Positions 1 to 8,764 of a stretch of DNA of 37,392 nucleotides are shown here, in pieces. The position numbers and the translations under genes were made by a program. The notes under the pieces are model-generated. The model did no database searches and was not told where the DNA came from. It saw only the letters and a list, made by a program, of their open reading frames with translations. The DNA is from JBDGYE01 sp039584255 (GTDB lineage: Bacteria > Gemmatimonadota > Gemmatimonadetes > Palauibacterales > Palauibacteraceae): contig JBDGYE010000018.1 of the NCBI GenBank assembly GCA_039584255.1, forward strand, positions 1 through 37,392, in the 5' to 3' direction. Position 1 is the first letter of the stretch, and the number at the start of each line of letters is the position of its first letter.

Positions 1-1
1 C

Positions 2-112
2 ACGAGTGGCTTGGATACGGACGGAACAGGCCTCAGGGTCCAGGCCCAGGGGACGGGGGACGACGTGTCGGCCGCCGACGCGGTCCGCACGATCGTCATT
101 CGGACGAAGTAA
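2..112 (+). CDS. 3' end of an unidentified upstream gene (partial)
   Basis: An open frame enters from the left edge and stops at TAA 110-112, giving 36 residues that end in VRTIVIRTK. The frame has the G/C-rich third positions of the real genes nearby, and it stops 78 bases before the MeaB start, as expected for the preceding gene of the same strand. No domain can be recognised in so short a piece, and it could be a chance open frame. Confidence 0.35.
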   Translation, partial: TSGLDTDGTGLRVQAQGTGDDVSAADAVRTIVIRTK

Positions 113-190
113 GAGTGGCCGGAATGGGGCGTCCTCAGGGGCGGCCCGTCATCTTGCCCGGCCGCACGGCCGAGCGCAGTTTCGCCCCTC

Positions 191-1297
191 ATGGACGACT
201 CGGCGCAGGCCTCACTCTCACCGGCACGGCAGAAGCTGGTCGACCGGTTCCGGGCCGGCGAGCCGCTGGCTCTCGCCCGCTGCATTAGCCTGGTCGAGAA
301 CCAGGCGCAGAGCTTTGAGAGCCTGCTCCACTCCCTCCACGCCGGTGTGGGAACGGCCCGCCGGATCGGCATTACGGGACCGCCAGGCGCGGGGAAATCC
401 ACTCTTACGGCGGCCCTCGCGCGGCACTTCCGCGACAAAGGGGAGCGGATAGGCGTCGTCGCGGTCGACCCCAGCAGTCCGTTCACCGGCGGTGCTCTTC
501 TGGGTGACCGTGTGCGCATGGACGACCTGGCCACCGAGGCCGGGATCTTCATCCGTTCCATGGCCAGCCGGGGCTCCCACGGCGGCCTGGCCACCACCAC
601 CCGCGAGGCCGCGGACCTGATGGACGCCTTTGGGTTCGATCGGATCTTCCTGGAGACCGTGGGGGTGGGGCAGTCGGAGCTGGAGGTCGCTTCGTCTGCG
701 GATACGACGGTCGTCGTCCTGGTTCCCGAGTCGGGCGACGGAATCCAGGCCATGAAGGCGGGCCTCATGGAGGTGGCCGACCTGTTCGTCGTGAACAAGG
801 CCGACCGTCCGGGAGCGGGCCGCCTCAAGAAGGAGATTGAGGTCGTCCAGGCCCTCCGGACGGGCTCCCGGATGGCGGCCGTGCCGGCACACCACGGTGT
901 GGACCTGTCGGCGCTCGGTCGGGAGGGGGCCCAGGCCGAAGACACCGAGGCCGAGATCGAAACTCAAACCGACACCGCGAGCTGGGAGGTAAGGGTTCTC
1001 GAGTGCGTGGCCTCGGGGGGCGAAGGGGTGCCGGAGCTGGCCGGCATGTTGGAGGCCCACTTCGGCTGGCTCCAGAAGACGGGGCAGCTGGCGGTCCGCC
1101 GCCGGAAGGCCGCGCTGGAGCACGCTCATAGTGTGCTCGAGCGGGCGGTTCGGCGCCGTGCGAACCGCCGGTGGGAGGAGTGGGCGAAGGGCGAGGGAAG
1201 CGATCCGGAGCTGGATCTCGATTCGCCCTATGCGATCGGCCGCCGGCTGTACGCCGACCTGTTTGCGGGCGGAGACCGCCCCGCGGAGGAGGGCTGA
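191..1297 (+). CDS. meaB: MeaB/ArgK-type GTPase, chaperone of the B12-dependent acyl-CoA mutase
   Basis: G3E-family P-loop GTPase of 368 residues, the normal size for MeaB. The family gates loading of adenosylcobalamin into acyl-CoA mutases and protects the enzyme from inactivation; it acts in the cytoplasm bound to the mutase. Visible motifs are Walker A GPPGAGKST (residues 63-71), the DPSSPFTGGALLGDRVRM segment (93-110), ETVGVGQ (155-161, switch region) and the guanine-specificity motif NKAD (202-205). The mutase large subunit follows 178 bases downstream on the same strand, which supports the partner assignment. The ATG at 191 has no obvious Shine-Dalgarno sequence, so the start is slightly uncertain. 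Confidence 0.93.
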   Translation: MDDSAQASLSPARQKLVDRFRAGEPLALARCISLVENQAQSFESLLHSLHAGVGTARRIGITGPPGAGKSTLTAALARHFRDKGERIGVVAVDPSSPFTGGALLGDRVRMDDLATEAGIFIRSMASRGSHGGLATTTREAADLMDAFGFDRIFLETVGVGQSELEVASSADTTVVVLVPESGDGIQAMKAGLMEVADLFVVNKADRPGAGRLKKEIEVVQALRTGSRMAAVPAHHGVDLSALGREGAQAEDTEAEIETQTDTASWEVRVLECVASGGEGVPELAGMLEAHFGWLQKTGQLAVRRRKAALEHAHSVLERAVRRRANRRWEEWAKGEGSDPELDLDSPYAIGRRLYADLFAGGDRPAEEG

Positions 1298-1475
1298 GGC
1301 CCCGCGAGCGGGTCTTTTCACCGGGTCCGCTGACCGGTCTCGCTGCTGCGGGTGACCGGTTCTCACGGCGTTTCGGCTGGAACGACGCCCCCGTGGCCGC
1401 GTATATTTGCACTCCGGGGCCGGTCCCCGAGGGCACCTATCCGGGCTGCCCGGTCAGCACTAGGCGGAAGGGACC

Positions 1476-3200
1476 ATGAGTCATTTGATCGACAGCGACC
1501 AGGATCTGCTAGCTGAGCTGCAGGAAGACCTGGAGCGCCGCCGGAGGGAGCTGGCGGAGCTCGGGGAGAAACTGCGGCGCTGGGAGGAGCGGTACGCGGA
1601 TACCCCGAAACGGGACGGGACGGACTTCACCACCATCTCGGGGCAGCCGGTACGGTCGCTCTACACGCCCGTCGACACGGCGGACGACGACTACATGCGC
1701 GACATCGGTCTCCCGGGGGAATATCCCTTCACCCGCGGTCCCTACCACACCATGTACCGCACCCGGCTGTGGACCAAGCGCCTGTTCTCGGGTTTCGCCA
1801 CTGCCGAGGATACGAATCTCCGTTACAAGTTCCTCCTGCGGCGAGGCCAGACCGGCCTCTCGGTGGCGTTCGACTTTCCGACGCTCATGGGATACGACTC
1901 GGACGATCCTCTCTCCGAGGGCGAGGTGGGCAAGTGTGGCGTGGCCATCTCCAGCCTGGCGGACATGGAGAGCCTGTTCGACGGCATCCCGCTGGATCGG
2001 GTCTCGGTCTCCATGACGATCAACGGCCCGGCCATCATGCTGTACTGCTTTCTGCTGGCGGCGGCGGAGAAGCAGGGGGTGCCGTTCGAGAAGGTCCGGG
2101 GGACGATCCAGAACGACATCCTCAAAGAGTACATGGCTCAACACGCCTGGATCTACCCCCCGAGGCCGGCGCTCAAGATCATCACCGACATCTTCGAATG
2201 GTCCAGCAAGCACGTCCCGCTGTTCAACACGATCTCGATTTCCGGTTACCACATCCGCGAGGCGGGCGCGACGGCTGTGCAGGAGCTGGCCTATACCCTC
2301 AAGAACGGCTTCACCTACGTGGAGGAAGGGATCGCCCGCGGCCTAGACGTGGACGTCTTCGCTCCGAGGCTCTCGTTCTTCTGGGATGTGCACAACGACT
2401 TCTTCGAGGAGATTGCCAAGTTCCGCGCCGGCCGGCGGATCTGGGCCCGCCACATGCGCCACGTATACGGGGCGAAGAAGCCCGAGAGCTGGCGCCTGCG
2501 CACCCACGCGCAGACGGCGGGCGTCAGCCTGACGGCCCAGCAGCCGCACAACAACATCGTCCGGGTGGCATACCAGGGGCTGGCCGCGGTGCTGGGCGGC
2601 ACGCAGTCGCTGCACACCAACGCAATGGACGAAACCCTGGCGCTTCCCACCGAGCACGCGGTCCGGATCGCGTTGCGGACGCAGCAGATCCTGGCCTTCG
2701 AGACCGGCGTTGCCAACACGATCGATCCGTTGGCGGGCTCCTACTACATCGAGCACCTGACGGACGAGCTAGAGCGCCAGGCCGAGGAGATCTTCACCGA
2801 GATCGACGAGTTGGGCGGGGTGGTGGCCGGTGTCGAGTCAGGCTACTTCCAGGCCCGAATCGCCAACTCGGCGTGCCGATTCCAGGAAGAAGTCGAGGCG
2901 GGGAGCCGACTGATCGTGGGCGTCAACTCCTTCGAAGAGGAGGATGAGCCGCCCATCGAGATTATGAGGATCGGCGAATCTGCGGGCGAGGCTCAGCGGG
3001 ACGGGCTGGCGAACCTGCGCCGCGACCGAGACACCGAGGCGGTAGAGGGTGCGCTGGCCGAGCTCAAGGCCGCCGCCGAGCGCGACGAGAACCTGATGCC
3101 ACCCATGCTGGACGCGGTCCGGGCGTATGCAACGCTGGGCGAGATCCGGGTGGCACTGGAGAAGGTGTACGGACGGTTCAAAGAGCCGGTGGCCTTCTGA
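1476..3200 (+). CDS. B12-dependent acyl-CoA mutase large subunit, isobutyryl-CoA-mutase-like
   Basis: Catalytic TIM-barrel subunit (574 residues) of a two-subunit mutase that rearranges the carbon skeleton of a CoA thioester by radical chemistry with adenosylcobalamin. Family hallmarks include GLSVAFDFPTLMGYDSDDP (127-145), GTIQNDILKEYM (209-220), SISGYHIREAGAT (254-266) and the TQSLHTNAMDE segment. Automatic annotation would call it methylmalonyl-CoA mutase. However, the two residues that read the substrate in the classical enzyme, Tyr89 and Arg207 (Propionibacterium numbering), align with Phe104 (KRLFSGF) and Gln222 (KEYMAQHAW). That pair is the one described for isobutyryl-CoA mutase (IcmA/IcmF). 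The B12-binding domain is absent here and is encoded by the next gene. A good ribosome site (GGAAGGGA) precedes the ATG. Confidence 0.9.
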   Translation: MSHLIDSDQDLLAELQEDLERRRRELAELGEKLRRWEERYADTPKRDGTDFTTISGQPVRSLYTPVDTADDDYMRDIGLPGEYPFTRGPYHTMYRTRLWTKRLFSGFATAEDTNLRYKFLLRRGQTGLSVAFDFPTLMGYDSDDPLSEGEVGKCGVAISSLADMESLFDGIPLDRVSVSMTINGPAIMLYCFLLAAAEKQGVPFEKVRGTIQNDILKEYMAQHAWIYPPRPALKIITDIFEWSSKHVPLFNTISISGYHIREAGATAVQELAYTLKNGFTYVEEGIARGLDVDVFAPRLSFFWDVHNDFFEEIAKFRAGRRIWARHMRHVYGAKKPESWRLRTHAQTAGVSLTAQQPHNNIVRVAYQGLAAVLGGTQSLHTNAMDETLALPTEHAVRIALRTQQILAFETGVANTIDPLAGSYYIEHLTDELERQAEEIFTEIDELGGVVAGVESGYFQARIANSACRFQEEVEAGSRLIVGVNSFEEEDEPPIEIMRIGESAGEAQRDGLANLRRDRDTEAVEGALAELKAAAERDENLMPPMLDAVRAYATLGEIRVALEKVYGRFKEPVAF

Positions 3201-3291
3201 ACCTGTCTGGCGGCGCATCGAACCGATAACTTGACGCGCGGCCGGCTGTGGCGGCCGACCGGACGTCTCACAACCCCCGGAGCTTTCCTCG

Positions 3292-3711
3292 ATGTCCGAT
3301 AGAAAGATCCGCGTTCTGGTTGCCAAGCCGGGACTCGACGGGCACGACCGGGGCGCGAAAGTGATCGCCGCGGCGCTCCGCGACGCAGGCATGGAGGTGG
3401 TCTACACCGGCCTCCACCAAACGCCGGAAAAGATCGCGGCCACAGCCCTGCAAGAGGACGTGGACGTGGTGGCGCTCTCGATCCTTTCCGGGGCCCACAT
3501 GACCCTGTTCCCCCGCGTGGTGCAGCTCCTCCAGGAGGCCGGCCTGGACGACGTGCTGATCACGGGAGGCGGAATCATCCCGGACGAGGACGTGGAACGG
3601 CTGCGGGAGATGGGAGTCGGGCAGCTCTTCGGTCCCGGCACGCCCACGACCGAGGCGGTGGCCTACATCCGCACCTGGTTCGAGGAGAACCGCGCCGGCG
3701 AGGACGCCTGA
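3292..3711 (+). CDS. B12-binding small subunit of the acyl-CoA mutase
   Basis: A 139-residue Rossmann-like cobalamin-binding domain. The base-off/His-on motif DxHxxG is present as D16-G-H18-D-R-G21, followed by the LSIL segment and ITGGG, which form the remainder of the nucleotide-tail binding cleft. The length and the stand-alone state match the small subunits of archaeal-type methylmalonyl-CoA mutase and of isobutyryl-CoA mutase (IcmB). It forms the holoenzyme with the large subunit encoded 91 bases upstream. Its final base is the first base of the next gene's ATG (TGATG overlap at 3711), so translation is probably coupled to the carboxyltransferase. Confidence 0.93.
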   Translation: MSDRKIRVLVAKPGLDGHDRGAKVIAAALRDAGMEVVYTGLHQTPEKIAATALQEDVDVVALSILSGAHMTLFPRVVQLLQEAGLDDVLITGGGIIPDEDVERLREMGVGQLFGPGTPTTEAVAYIRTWFEENRAGEDA

Positions 3712-5235
3712 TGCCGGCCACCGAGCAGCGTATGCGGGTTATGGTAGAAGAGGTCCGCGCGCTGGAGGAGCGTCTTCGCCAGGGCGGAGGGCCGGCGAAG
3801 ATCGAGCGCCAGCACTCCCAGGGAAAGCTCACGGCTCGCGAGCGGATCGAGCTCCTCATCGATCCCGGCGGCGGGTTCCTGGAAGTCGGCCTCCTGGTCG
3901 CGTATGACCAGTACGACGGGAAGGCCCCGGCCGTGGGCGTCATCACCGGAGTCGGCGAAGTGTGCGGCAGGCCCGTGGTGATCGTAGCCAACGACGCCAC
4001 GGTCAAGGCCGGCAGCTGGTGGCCCGAGACCATCCCGAAGAAGCTCCGGGCCCAGGAGATCGCCATGCGTTGCCGGGTCCCCATCATCTATCTGGTGGAC
4101 TCCGCCGGCATCAACCTGCCCTACCAGGGCGGCGTCTTCCCGGGCAAGTACGGGGCCAGCCGGCTCTTCTACTACAACTCGATCATGCGACACTACCTCG
4201 ACGTGCCGCAGATCTCAGCAGTCATGGGACCGTGCATCGCCGGTGGGGCCTACCTGCCAGCCCTCTCCGACGTGATCGTGATGGTGAACGGGACGAGCTT
4301 CATGGGTCTCGGCGGACCGAACCTGGTGAAGGGAGCGACCGGCCAGGACACCGATGCCGAGGAACTGGGCGGAGCCGCGACGCACAACAGGATCAGCGGT
4401 GTGGCCCACTACGAGGTCCCCGATGACGAGGCATGCATCGCCAGGATCCGCGATCTGGTGGCCGATCTGGCCCCGTCGCGCCTGCCACCACCGGTGGACG
4501 ACCCCGTGCCCCCGGCCCGTCCGGCGGACGACGTCTACCGGCTGATGCCGGACGACCACCGGCAACCGTACGAGATCGAGGCCGTGCTGGACACCTTCCT
4601 GGACGCAGGGCGGTTCGACGCGTTCCAGGCAGGCTACGCGCCCGAGATGCTCACGGCCGTGGGTCGGCTCGAGGGCCGGCGGGTAGGCGTCATAGCTAAC
4701 AGGCGGGGGATGTACAAGGACGCCAAGGGGGGGCGACCCAAGTTCGGCGGGATCATATATGCCGACAGCGCCGAGAAGGTGGCCTACTTCATGGACATGT
4801 GCGACCGCCATCACATTCCGCTCCTCTACGTGCAGGACGTGAGCGGATTCATGGTGGGCGTCGAGGCCGAGCACTCGGGGATCATTCGAGCCGGTGCCAT
4901 GATGGTGGAATCGATGTCGGTGGCACGGGTTCCGAAGATCGTCCTCACGACCGGCCACGCCAGCGGTGCGGGGTACTACGCGATGGCCCGGCCCCAAGAT
5001 CGACCGGGCTCAGGAGGAGGGCGTTCCGCTGGACGACGAGACGACCGCGGCCATCGAGGCGACCCGTGCGGAGTACGAGCGGCAGCTGGACGCCCGCTAC
5101 GCAGCCGCCCGCGGCTTCGTGGATGCCATCATCGCTCCGGAGGAGACTCGGAAGGTGCTGGACCTGGCGCTCCGAACGACCTTGGAGAACCCGGCCCCGC
5201 ACATCGGCCCCTTCACCCTTCCCGACGACGCGTGA
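3711..5235 (+). pseudogene. Acyl-CoA carboxylase carboxyltransferase (beta) subunit with internal deletion and frameshift
   Basis: Crotonase-fold carboxyltransferase of the propionyl-/methylcrotonyl-CoA carboxylase beta family, which moves CO2 from carboxybiotin to an acyl-CoA. Both halves are recognisable: N-terminal GKLTARERIELLIDPG, MGPCIAGGAYLPALSD and GGPNLVKGATG; C-terminal YVQDVSGFMVG and TTGHASGAGYYAMA. Directly after GYYAMA, near base 4990, the reading frame is lost and runs out of frame to 5261. The expected ending (GPKIDRAQEEG, then ARYAAARGFVDAIIAPEETR, to IGPFTLPDDA) continues in the next frame up to TGA 5233-5235. Relatives carry about 30 more residues between the two segments, so 3n+2 bases seem to be missing. 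This is either a real deletion or an assembly error. No biotin carboxylase or biotin carrier gene is in the window. Confidence 0.8.
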
Positions 5236-5257
5236 CCCGCAAGCCCTCGCCGACACC

Positions 5258-6646
5258 ATGAGCGGCGACTCGACGACCGTCCGCGTCGCCTCTGGCCAGG
5301 GATTCTGGGGCGATTGGCAGGAGGCGCCCAAGCTCCAGGTCCGCCACGGGCCGATCGACTATCTGATGCTCGACTACCTGGCCGAGATCACGATGTCGAT
5401 CATGCGCAAGCAGCGCGCCCGTGATCCATCGGCTGGCTACGCGCGCGACTTCGTGCCACTCGTGGCCGAGCTTGCCCCCGAGCTCATCGAGAGGGACATC
5501 CGCGTCATCAGCAACGCCGGCGGGGTGAACCCGGACGCGTGCCGTGATGCCCTCGCGGAAAGCCTGGCGGAGGTCGACACGCCGAGGCCTCTCAGGATCG
5601 CGACGGTTCGTGGCGATGACCTGATGAGCCGCCTCGACGAGCTCCTCGCCGATGGCCACGAGCTCCGAAACATGGAGACCGAGGAGCCGATCGAGGCGGT
5701 GCGCGGTAGCGTTCACAGCGCCAACGCCTACATCGGCATGGGTCCGATCCTGGAGGCGCTCCGGCACGCGGCGGACGTGGTGGTGACCGGCCGCTCGACC
5801 GACACGGCTCTCACCTATGCCCCCATGGTCCACGAGCTCGGTTGGGCGCACGACGATTGGGACCGCATTGCCGCCGGCGTCATCGCCGGCCACATCAACG
5901 AATGCGGGGCGCAGGCCACCGGCGGAAACACGCTGTTCGACTGGCGGGACGTGGACCTGGTGGAGCCGGGCTATCCGATCATCGAGGCGAGCGCCGACGG
6001 CAGCTTCGTGGTGCGCAAGCACGCGGACCTGGGCGGCAGGGTGACGTGGGCCACGGTCACCGAACAGCTGGTGTACGAGATGGGCGACCCCACCGACTAC
6101 ATCACTCCGGACTGTGTGGCCGACTTCTCGACGATCCGCCTCGAGGACCTGGGCCAGGACCGGGTCATGGTGTATGGGGTGCGCGGAGGTCCCCGCCCCG
6201 ATCGGCTGAAGGTGTCCATCGCGTACCGTGACGGCTTCAAGGCGGTGGGCACGCTGACCTACGGGTGGCCGGACGCCCTGGACAAGGCCCGGAAGGCCGA
6301 CGAGGTGCTTCGCGGTCGGTTGGACCGGGCCGGCCTTCGATACGACGAGGTCCGAACCGAGTATGTGGGCGCGGGAGCCTGCGTTTGTGGGGCAGTCGGG
6401 GACACGGCGGACCGGCTGGCGGGCCTTCCCGAGGTTGGGCTGCGGATCGGGGTACGCTCACACGAGCGAGCGGCGGTCGAGCGTTTCACCCGGGAGATCG
6501 CTCCGCTTATCCTCGGGGGTCCGCCGACCGTGACCGGATTCGCCGGGGGACGGCCGCGGGTGCAGGAGGTCATGGCTTACTGGCCGGCTCTCATCGACCG
6601 CGAGGTCGTCGAGGGAGAGATCCGGGTGGAGTGCGTGGACCTGTGA
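5258..6646 (+). CDS. AtuA-like protein (DUF1446 / acyclic terpene utilisation family), main domain
   Basis: A 462-residue cytoplasmic protein of the DUF1446 family, named after AtuA of the Pseudomonas citronellol/geraniol operon. The biochemical role of the family is not firmly known. Conserved glycine-rich features are visible: ASGQGFWGDW near the start, ISNAGGVNPDACRDAL, GRSTDTALTYAPMVHELGW, INECGAQATGGN and YGVRGG. In Pseudomonas AtuA these sequences are continuous with a small C-terminal domain, but here that domain is a separate gene overlapping the stop codon. It sits between a carboxyltransferase and a crotonase, a setting shared with acyl-CoA carboxylase pathways for branched substrates. 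The ATG at 5258 was chosen because it lies just after the carboxyltransferase stop; no strong ribosome site is seen. Confidence 0.85.
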   Translation: MSGDSTTVRVASGQGFWGDWQEAPKLQVRHGPIDYLMLDYLAEITMSIMRKQRARDPSAGYARDFVPLVAELAPELIERDIRVISNAGGVNPDACRDALAESLAEVDTPRPLRIATVRGDDLMSRLDELLADGHELRNMETEEPIEAVRGSVHSANAYIGMGPILEALRHAADVVVTGRSTDTALTYAPMVHELGWAHDDWDRIAAGVIAGHINECGAQATGGNTLFDWRDVDLVEPGYPIIEASADGSFVVRKHADLGGRVTWATVTEQLVYEMGDPTDYITPDCVADFSTIRLEDLGQDRVMVYGVRGGPRPDRLKVSIAYRDGFKAVGTLTYGWPDALDKARKADEVLRGRLDRAGLRYDEVRTEYVGAGACVCGAVGDTADRLAGLPEVGLRIGVRSHERAAVERFTREIAPLILGGPPTVTGFAGGRPRVQEVMAYWPALIDREVVEGEIRVECVDL

Positions 6647-7050
6647 AGACGCAGCTGCGTCGGTTGGCGTTCGCCCGATCGGGGGACAAGGGGAATACGG
6701 CCAACATCGGCCTCATCGCGCTGACGGAGCCGGTCTATCCTGTGCTGGTGAGCCAGGTGTCTTCGTCCAGGGTGAAGGAGCACTTCGCCGGCGTCTGCCG
6801 CGGCGAGGTGGAGCGCTTCGAGCTGCCCAACCTATTCGCCCTCAACTTTCTCCTGCACGGCTCGCTCGGCGGGGGCGGCACGGTCTCGCTCATGCTGGAC
6901 GCGCAGGGCAAGACCTTCGGCGCGGCCCTTCTCGGGATGGAGATCGACGTTTCGGAGGAGCTGGTCGAGGAGTGTGACCGCGTCCTGGAGGGCGAGGTGG
7001 AGGGACGCACCCGGCGCGTTCCGGCCGGGGACGGAGACTCCCGGAGATGA
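6643..7050 (+). CDS. AtuA-like C-terminal domain protein (separate subunit)
   Basis: A 135-residue protein starting at a GTG that overlaps the stop of the previous gene (GTGA, 6643-6646), so the two are translationally coupled. The sequence LRRLAFARSGDKGNTANIGL near the N-terminus and the LPNLFALNFLLHGSLGGGGTVSL segment are typical of the domain that follows the DUF1446 domain in full-length AtuA proteins. The two products together make about 597 residues, close to the fused form, so they probably form one complex. Function is inferred from context only: acyl-CoA metabolism. Confidence 0.82.
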   Translation: MKTQLRRLAFARSGDKGNTANIGLIALTEPVYPVLVSQVSSSRVKEHFAGVCRGEVERFELPNLFALNFLLHGSLGGGGTVSLMLDAQGKTFGAALLGMEIDVSEELVEECDRVLEGEVEGRTRRVPAGDGDSRR

Positions 7051-7072
7051 GGCCGAACACCGGAGACCGAGC

Positions 7073-7843
7073 ATGAACGAGCTTATTCGGTCCGAGATCG
7101 ACGAGGCTGCGGGAATCGCCCGCGTGATCCTCAGCCGGCCCGAGCGCCGGAACGCCCTCAGTGCGGCCCTGGTGGAAGAGCTGAAGGACACGCTGGCCCT
7201 GGCGGAGGCGGACGATCGCATCAGAGTGGTGGCTCTGGCCGGCGACGGCCCGGACTTCTGCGCGGGTGCCGATCTGGATGAGCTCCAGGAGACCATACGA
7301 GAAGGCCCCCTGGCGAGCCTGGCCGAGGCGGAGTCCCAGGGCGACCTGTTCATCCTGCTCCGGCGGCTGGAGAAGCCCATCGTGGCGGTCGTGCAGGGCC
7401 GGGCCCTGGCCGGTGGCTGCGGCCTGGCCACCGCCTGCGACCTGGTCGTCGCCTCCGCGGACGCCCGGTTCGGCTATCCCGAGGTGAAGCTCGGATTCGT
7501 CCCGGCCATGGTGATGGCCATGCTCCGACGGGCGGTGGGCGAGAAACGGGCGTTCGAGATGGTCACCACCGGCGCCATCATCGATGCGCAGACCGCGGCC
7601 GACTTCGGTTTGGTAAACCGGGTCTTCCCGTCCGGGGAATTCGAGGCCGGCGTGGACAGCTACCTCCGCGACCTGGCGGCCAACAGCGCGTCGTCCATGG
7701 CCCTCTCCAAGCGCTTGCTCTACCAGACGGACGGGATCAGCTTCGAGGCAGCCGTCAGGGCCGGAGCTCAGGTCAACGTCGTGTCGCGTATGACCGATGA
7801 CTGCGGCGAGGGAGTTCGCCGGTTTCTGGATCGAAAGAAGTAG
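7073..7843 (+). CDS. Enoyl-CoA hydratase/isomerase (crotonase) family protein
   Basis: Crotonase of 256 residues. The CoA-binding/oxyanion segment FCAGADLDEL (62-71) and the second oxyanion region AGGCGLATACDL (113-124) are clear. Of the two catalytic glutamates of rat enoyl-CoA hydratase (Glu144 and Glu164), the first is replaced by Gly117 (GGCGL in place of GGCEL) while the second is kept as Glu137 (YPEVKLGF). The protein may therefore be an isomerase or a specialised hydratase, not a standard one. It is the last gene of the mutase/carboxylase/AtuA operon, 22 bases after the AtuA C-terminal subunit, which suggests a shared branched-chain or terpenoid acyl-CoA substrate. The ATG at 7073 gives the usual N-terminus. 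Confidence 0.88.
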   Translation: MNELIRSEIDEAAGIARVILSRPERRNALSAALVEELKDTLALAEADDRIRVVALAGDGPDFCAGADLDELQETIREGPLASLAEAESQGDLFILLRRLEKPIVAVVQGRALAGGCGLATACDLVVASADARFGYPEVKLGFVPAMVMAMLRRAVGEKRAFEMVTTGAIIDAQTAADFGLVNRVFPSGEFEAGVDSYLRDLAANSASSMALSKRLLYQTDGISFEAAVRAGAQVNVVSRMTDDCGEGVRRFLDRKK

Positions 7844-7877
7844 AGATCAGCCGGTCTCTCGGAAAGGCTGGGGACAG

Positions 7878-8546
7878 ATGCAGACCGATACCTCGCCATC
7901 GCCGACCGGGGCGGGAAGAATGTACTGGCTGGCGTTGGGGACCGTCGCGCTGGCGGCGGGCCTGATCGGCGTACGCATGATGGAGACCGGAGGGCGCTTC
8001 GGGATCAGCGCCGCCGTGCTCCTGTTCGTCGTGATGATGGCCTGCGCCGCAATCGCCTTGGGCGGCCACCCGTACGGACCGGACGTCGAGGGTCCGCTGG
8101 ACCTCAGCGCCCGGGTCGGCCTGGGCGTACTGGCGGGCGTCTTGGCCGGCCTGTTCCACGGCGTCCTCACGGAGGTTGTGGGCAGCCTGACGCTCTCGGC
8201 CATCCTGGGTGTCGGCGTCGACGTGGATCTATCGGCCGCCGAGTGGGGACTGAGGGCGATGTACGGAAGCGTGTGGGGGCTGGCGCTCGGCGTCTTCTAC
8301 CCGGTCGTACCCGGGGGGACCTTCGTTTCGAAGGGGGCTGCGTTCAGCCTCCTCCCGACCGTGTTCACCCTGATGATCGTCTACCCGGTCATGATGGGAG
8401 TGGGCCTGCTGGGGCTGAGGATCGGAGATCTCGCTTGGCTGTTCGTCCTCGTGGGCAATGCGCTGGCGGGAATAGTGGCCGCGGCCGTGATCCAGTGGGG
8501 CGAGAAGACGGAGCTGGCCCCGGTAAGCCAGCCGCTGGTTCGCTGA
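7878..8546 (+). CDS. Polytopic membrane protein of unknown function
   Basis: A 222-residue protein with about five to six hydrophobic segments (roughly residues 15-35, 42-62, 80-110, 125-150, 155-180 and 185-208), so it should be an inner-membrane protein. No catalytic motif is visible and I do not recognise the family. It follows the crotonase gene by 34 bases on the same strand. AAGGCTGGGG just upstream of the ATG is a weak ribosome site. Codon use resembles the neighbours. Confidence 0.7.
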   Translation: MQTDTSPSPTGAGRMYWLALGTVALAAGLIGVRMMETGGRFGISAAVLLFVVMMACAAIALGGHPYGPDVEGPLDLSARVGLGVLAGVLAGLFHGVLTEVVGSLTLSAILGVGVDVDLSAAEWGLRAMYGSVWGLALGVFYPVVPGGTFVSKGAAFSLLPTVFTLMIVYPVMMGVGLLGLRIGDLAWLFVLVGNALAGIVAAAVIQWGEKTELAPVSQPLVR

Positions 8547-8734
8547 GCGACAGGGCAGCCGGCTGGCTACGCCTCCAGCTCTGGTACGGCGCGGCGGGCG
8601 CTATCATCTGGTACGCCGGCGTCTTCTTCGGCAGCGAGTTCGTGAGCGGGCTGGGAGTGGGGATCCTCGTCGCGGCGCTGGCCCTCCGCTTGGTGCGGAA
8701 GGGAGCGCGGGGGCAAGAGGCGGCCGGGTCGTAA
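8543..8734 (+). CDS. Small membrane protein, probable CTG start coupled to the previous gene
   Basis: An open frame of 63 codons encodes a peptide with two hydrophobic stretches (LWYGAAGAIIWYAGVFFG and VSGLGVGILVAALALRLV) followed by a basic tail. No ATG, GTG or TTG lies at a sensible position. A CTG at 8543 overlaps the preceding stop (CTGA), which would allow coupled reinitiation. It could be a chance open frame, but the membrane pattern and the stop just inside a terminator-like hairpin argue for a real small gene. Confidence 0.4.
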   Translation: MSDRAAGWLRLQLWYGAAGAIIWYAGVFFGSEFVSGLGVGILVAALALRLVRKGARGQEAAGS

Positions 8735-8760
8735 TAGCACTCTGAGCCCGACCCGGCCGC
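8720..8760. terminator. Perfect 12-bp inverted repeat between convergent genes
   Basis: GCGGCCGGGTCG (8720-8731) and CGACCCGGCCGC (8749-8760) are exact inverted copies with a 17-base loop, lying exactly between the ends of two converging gene sets. It probably stops transcription in both directions. There is no U-tract on either side, so termination may be only partly intrinsic. Confidence 0.55.
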
Positions 8761-8764
8761 AACG

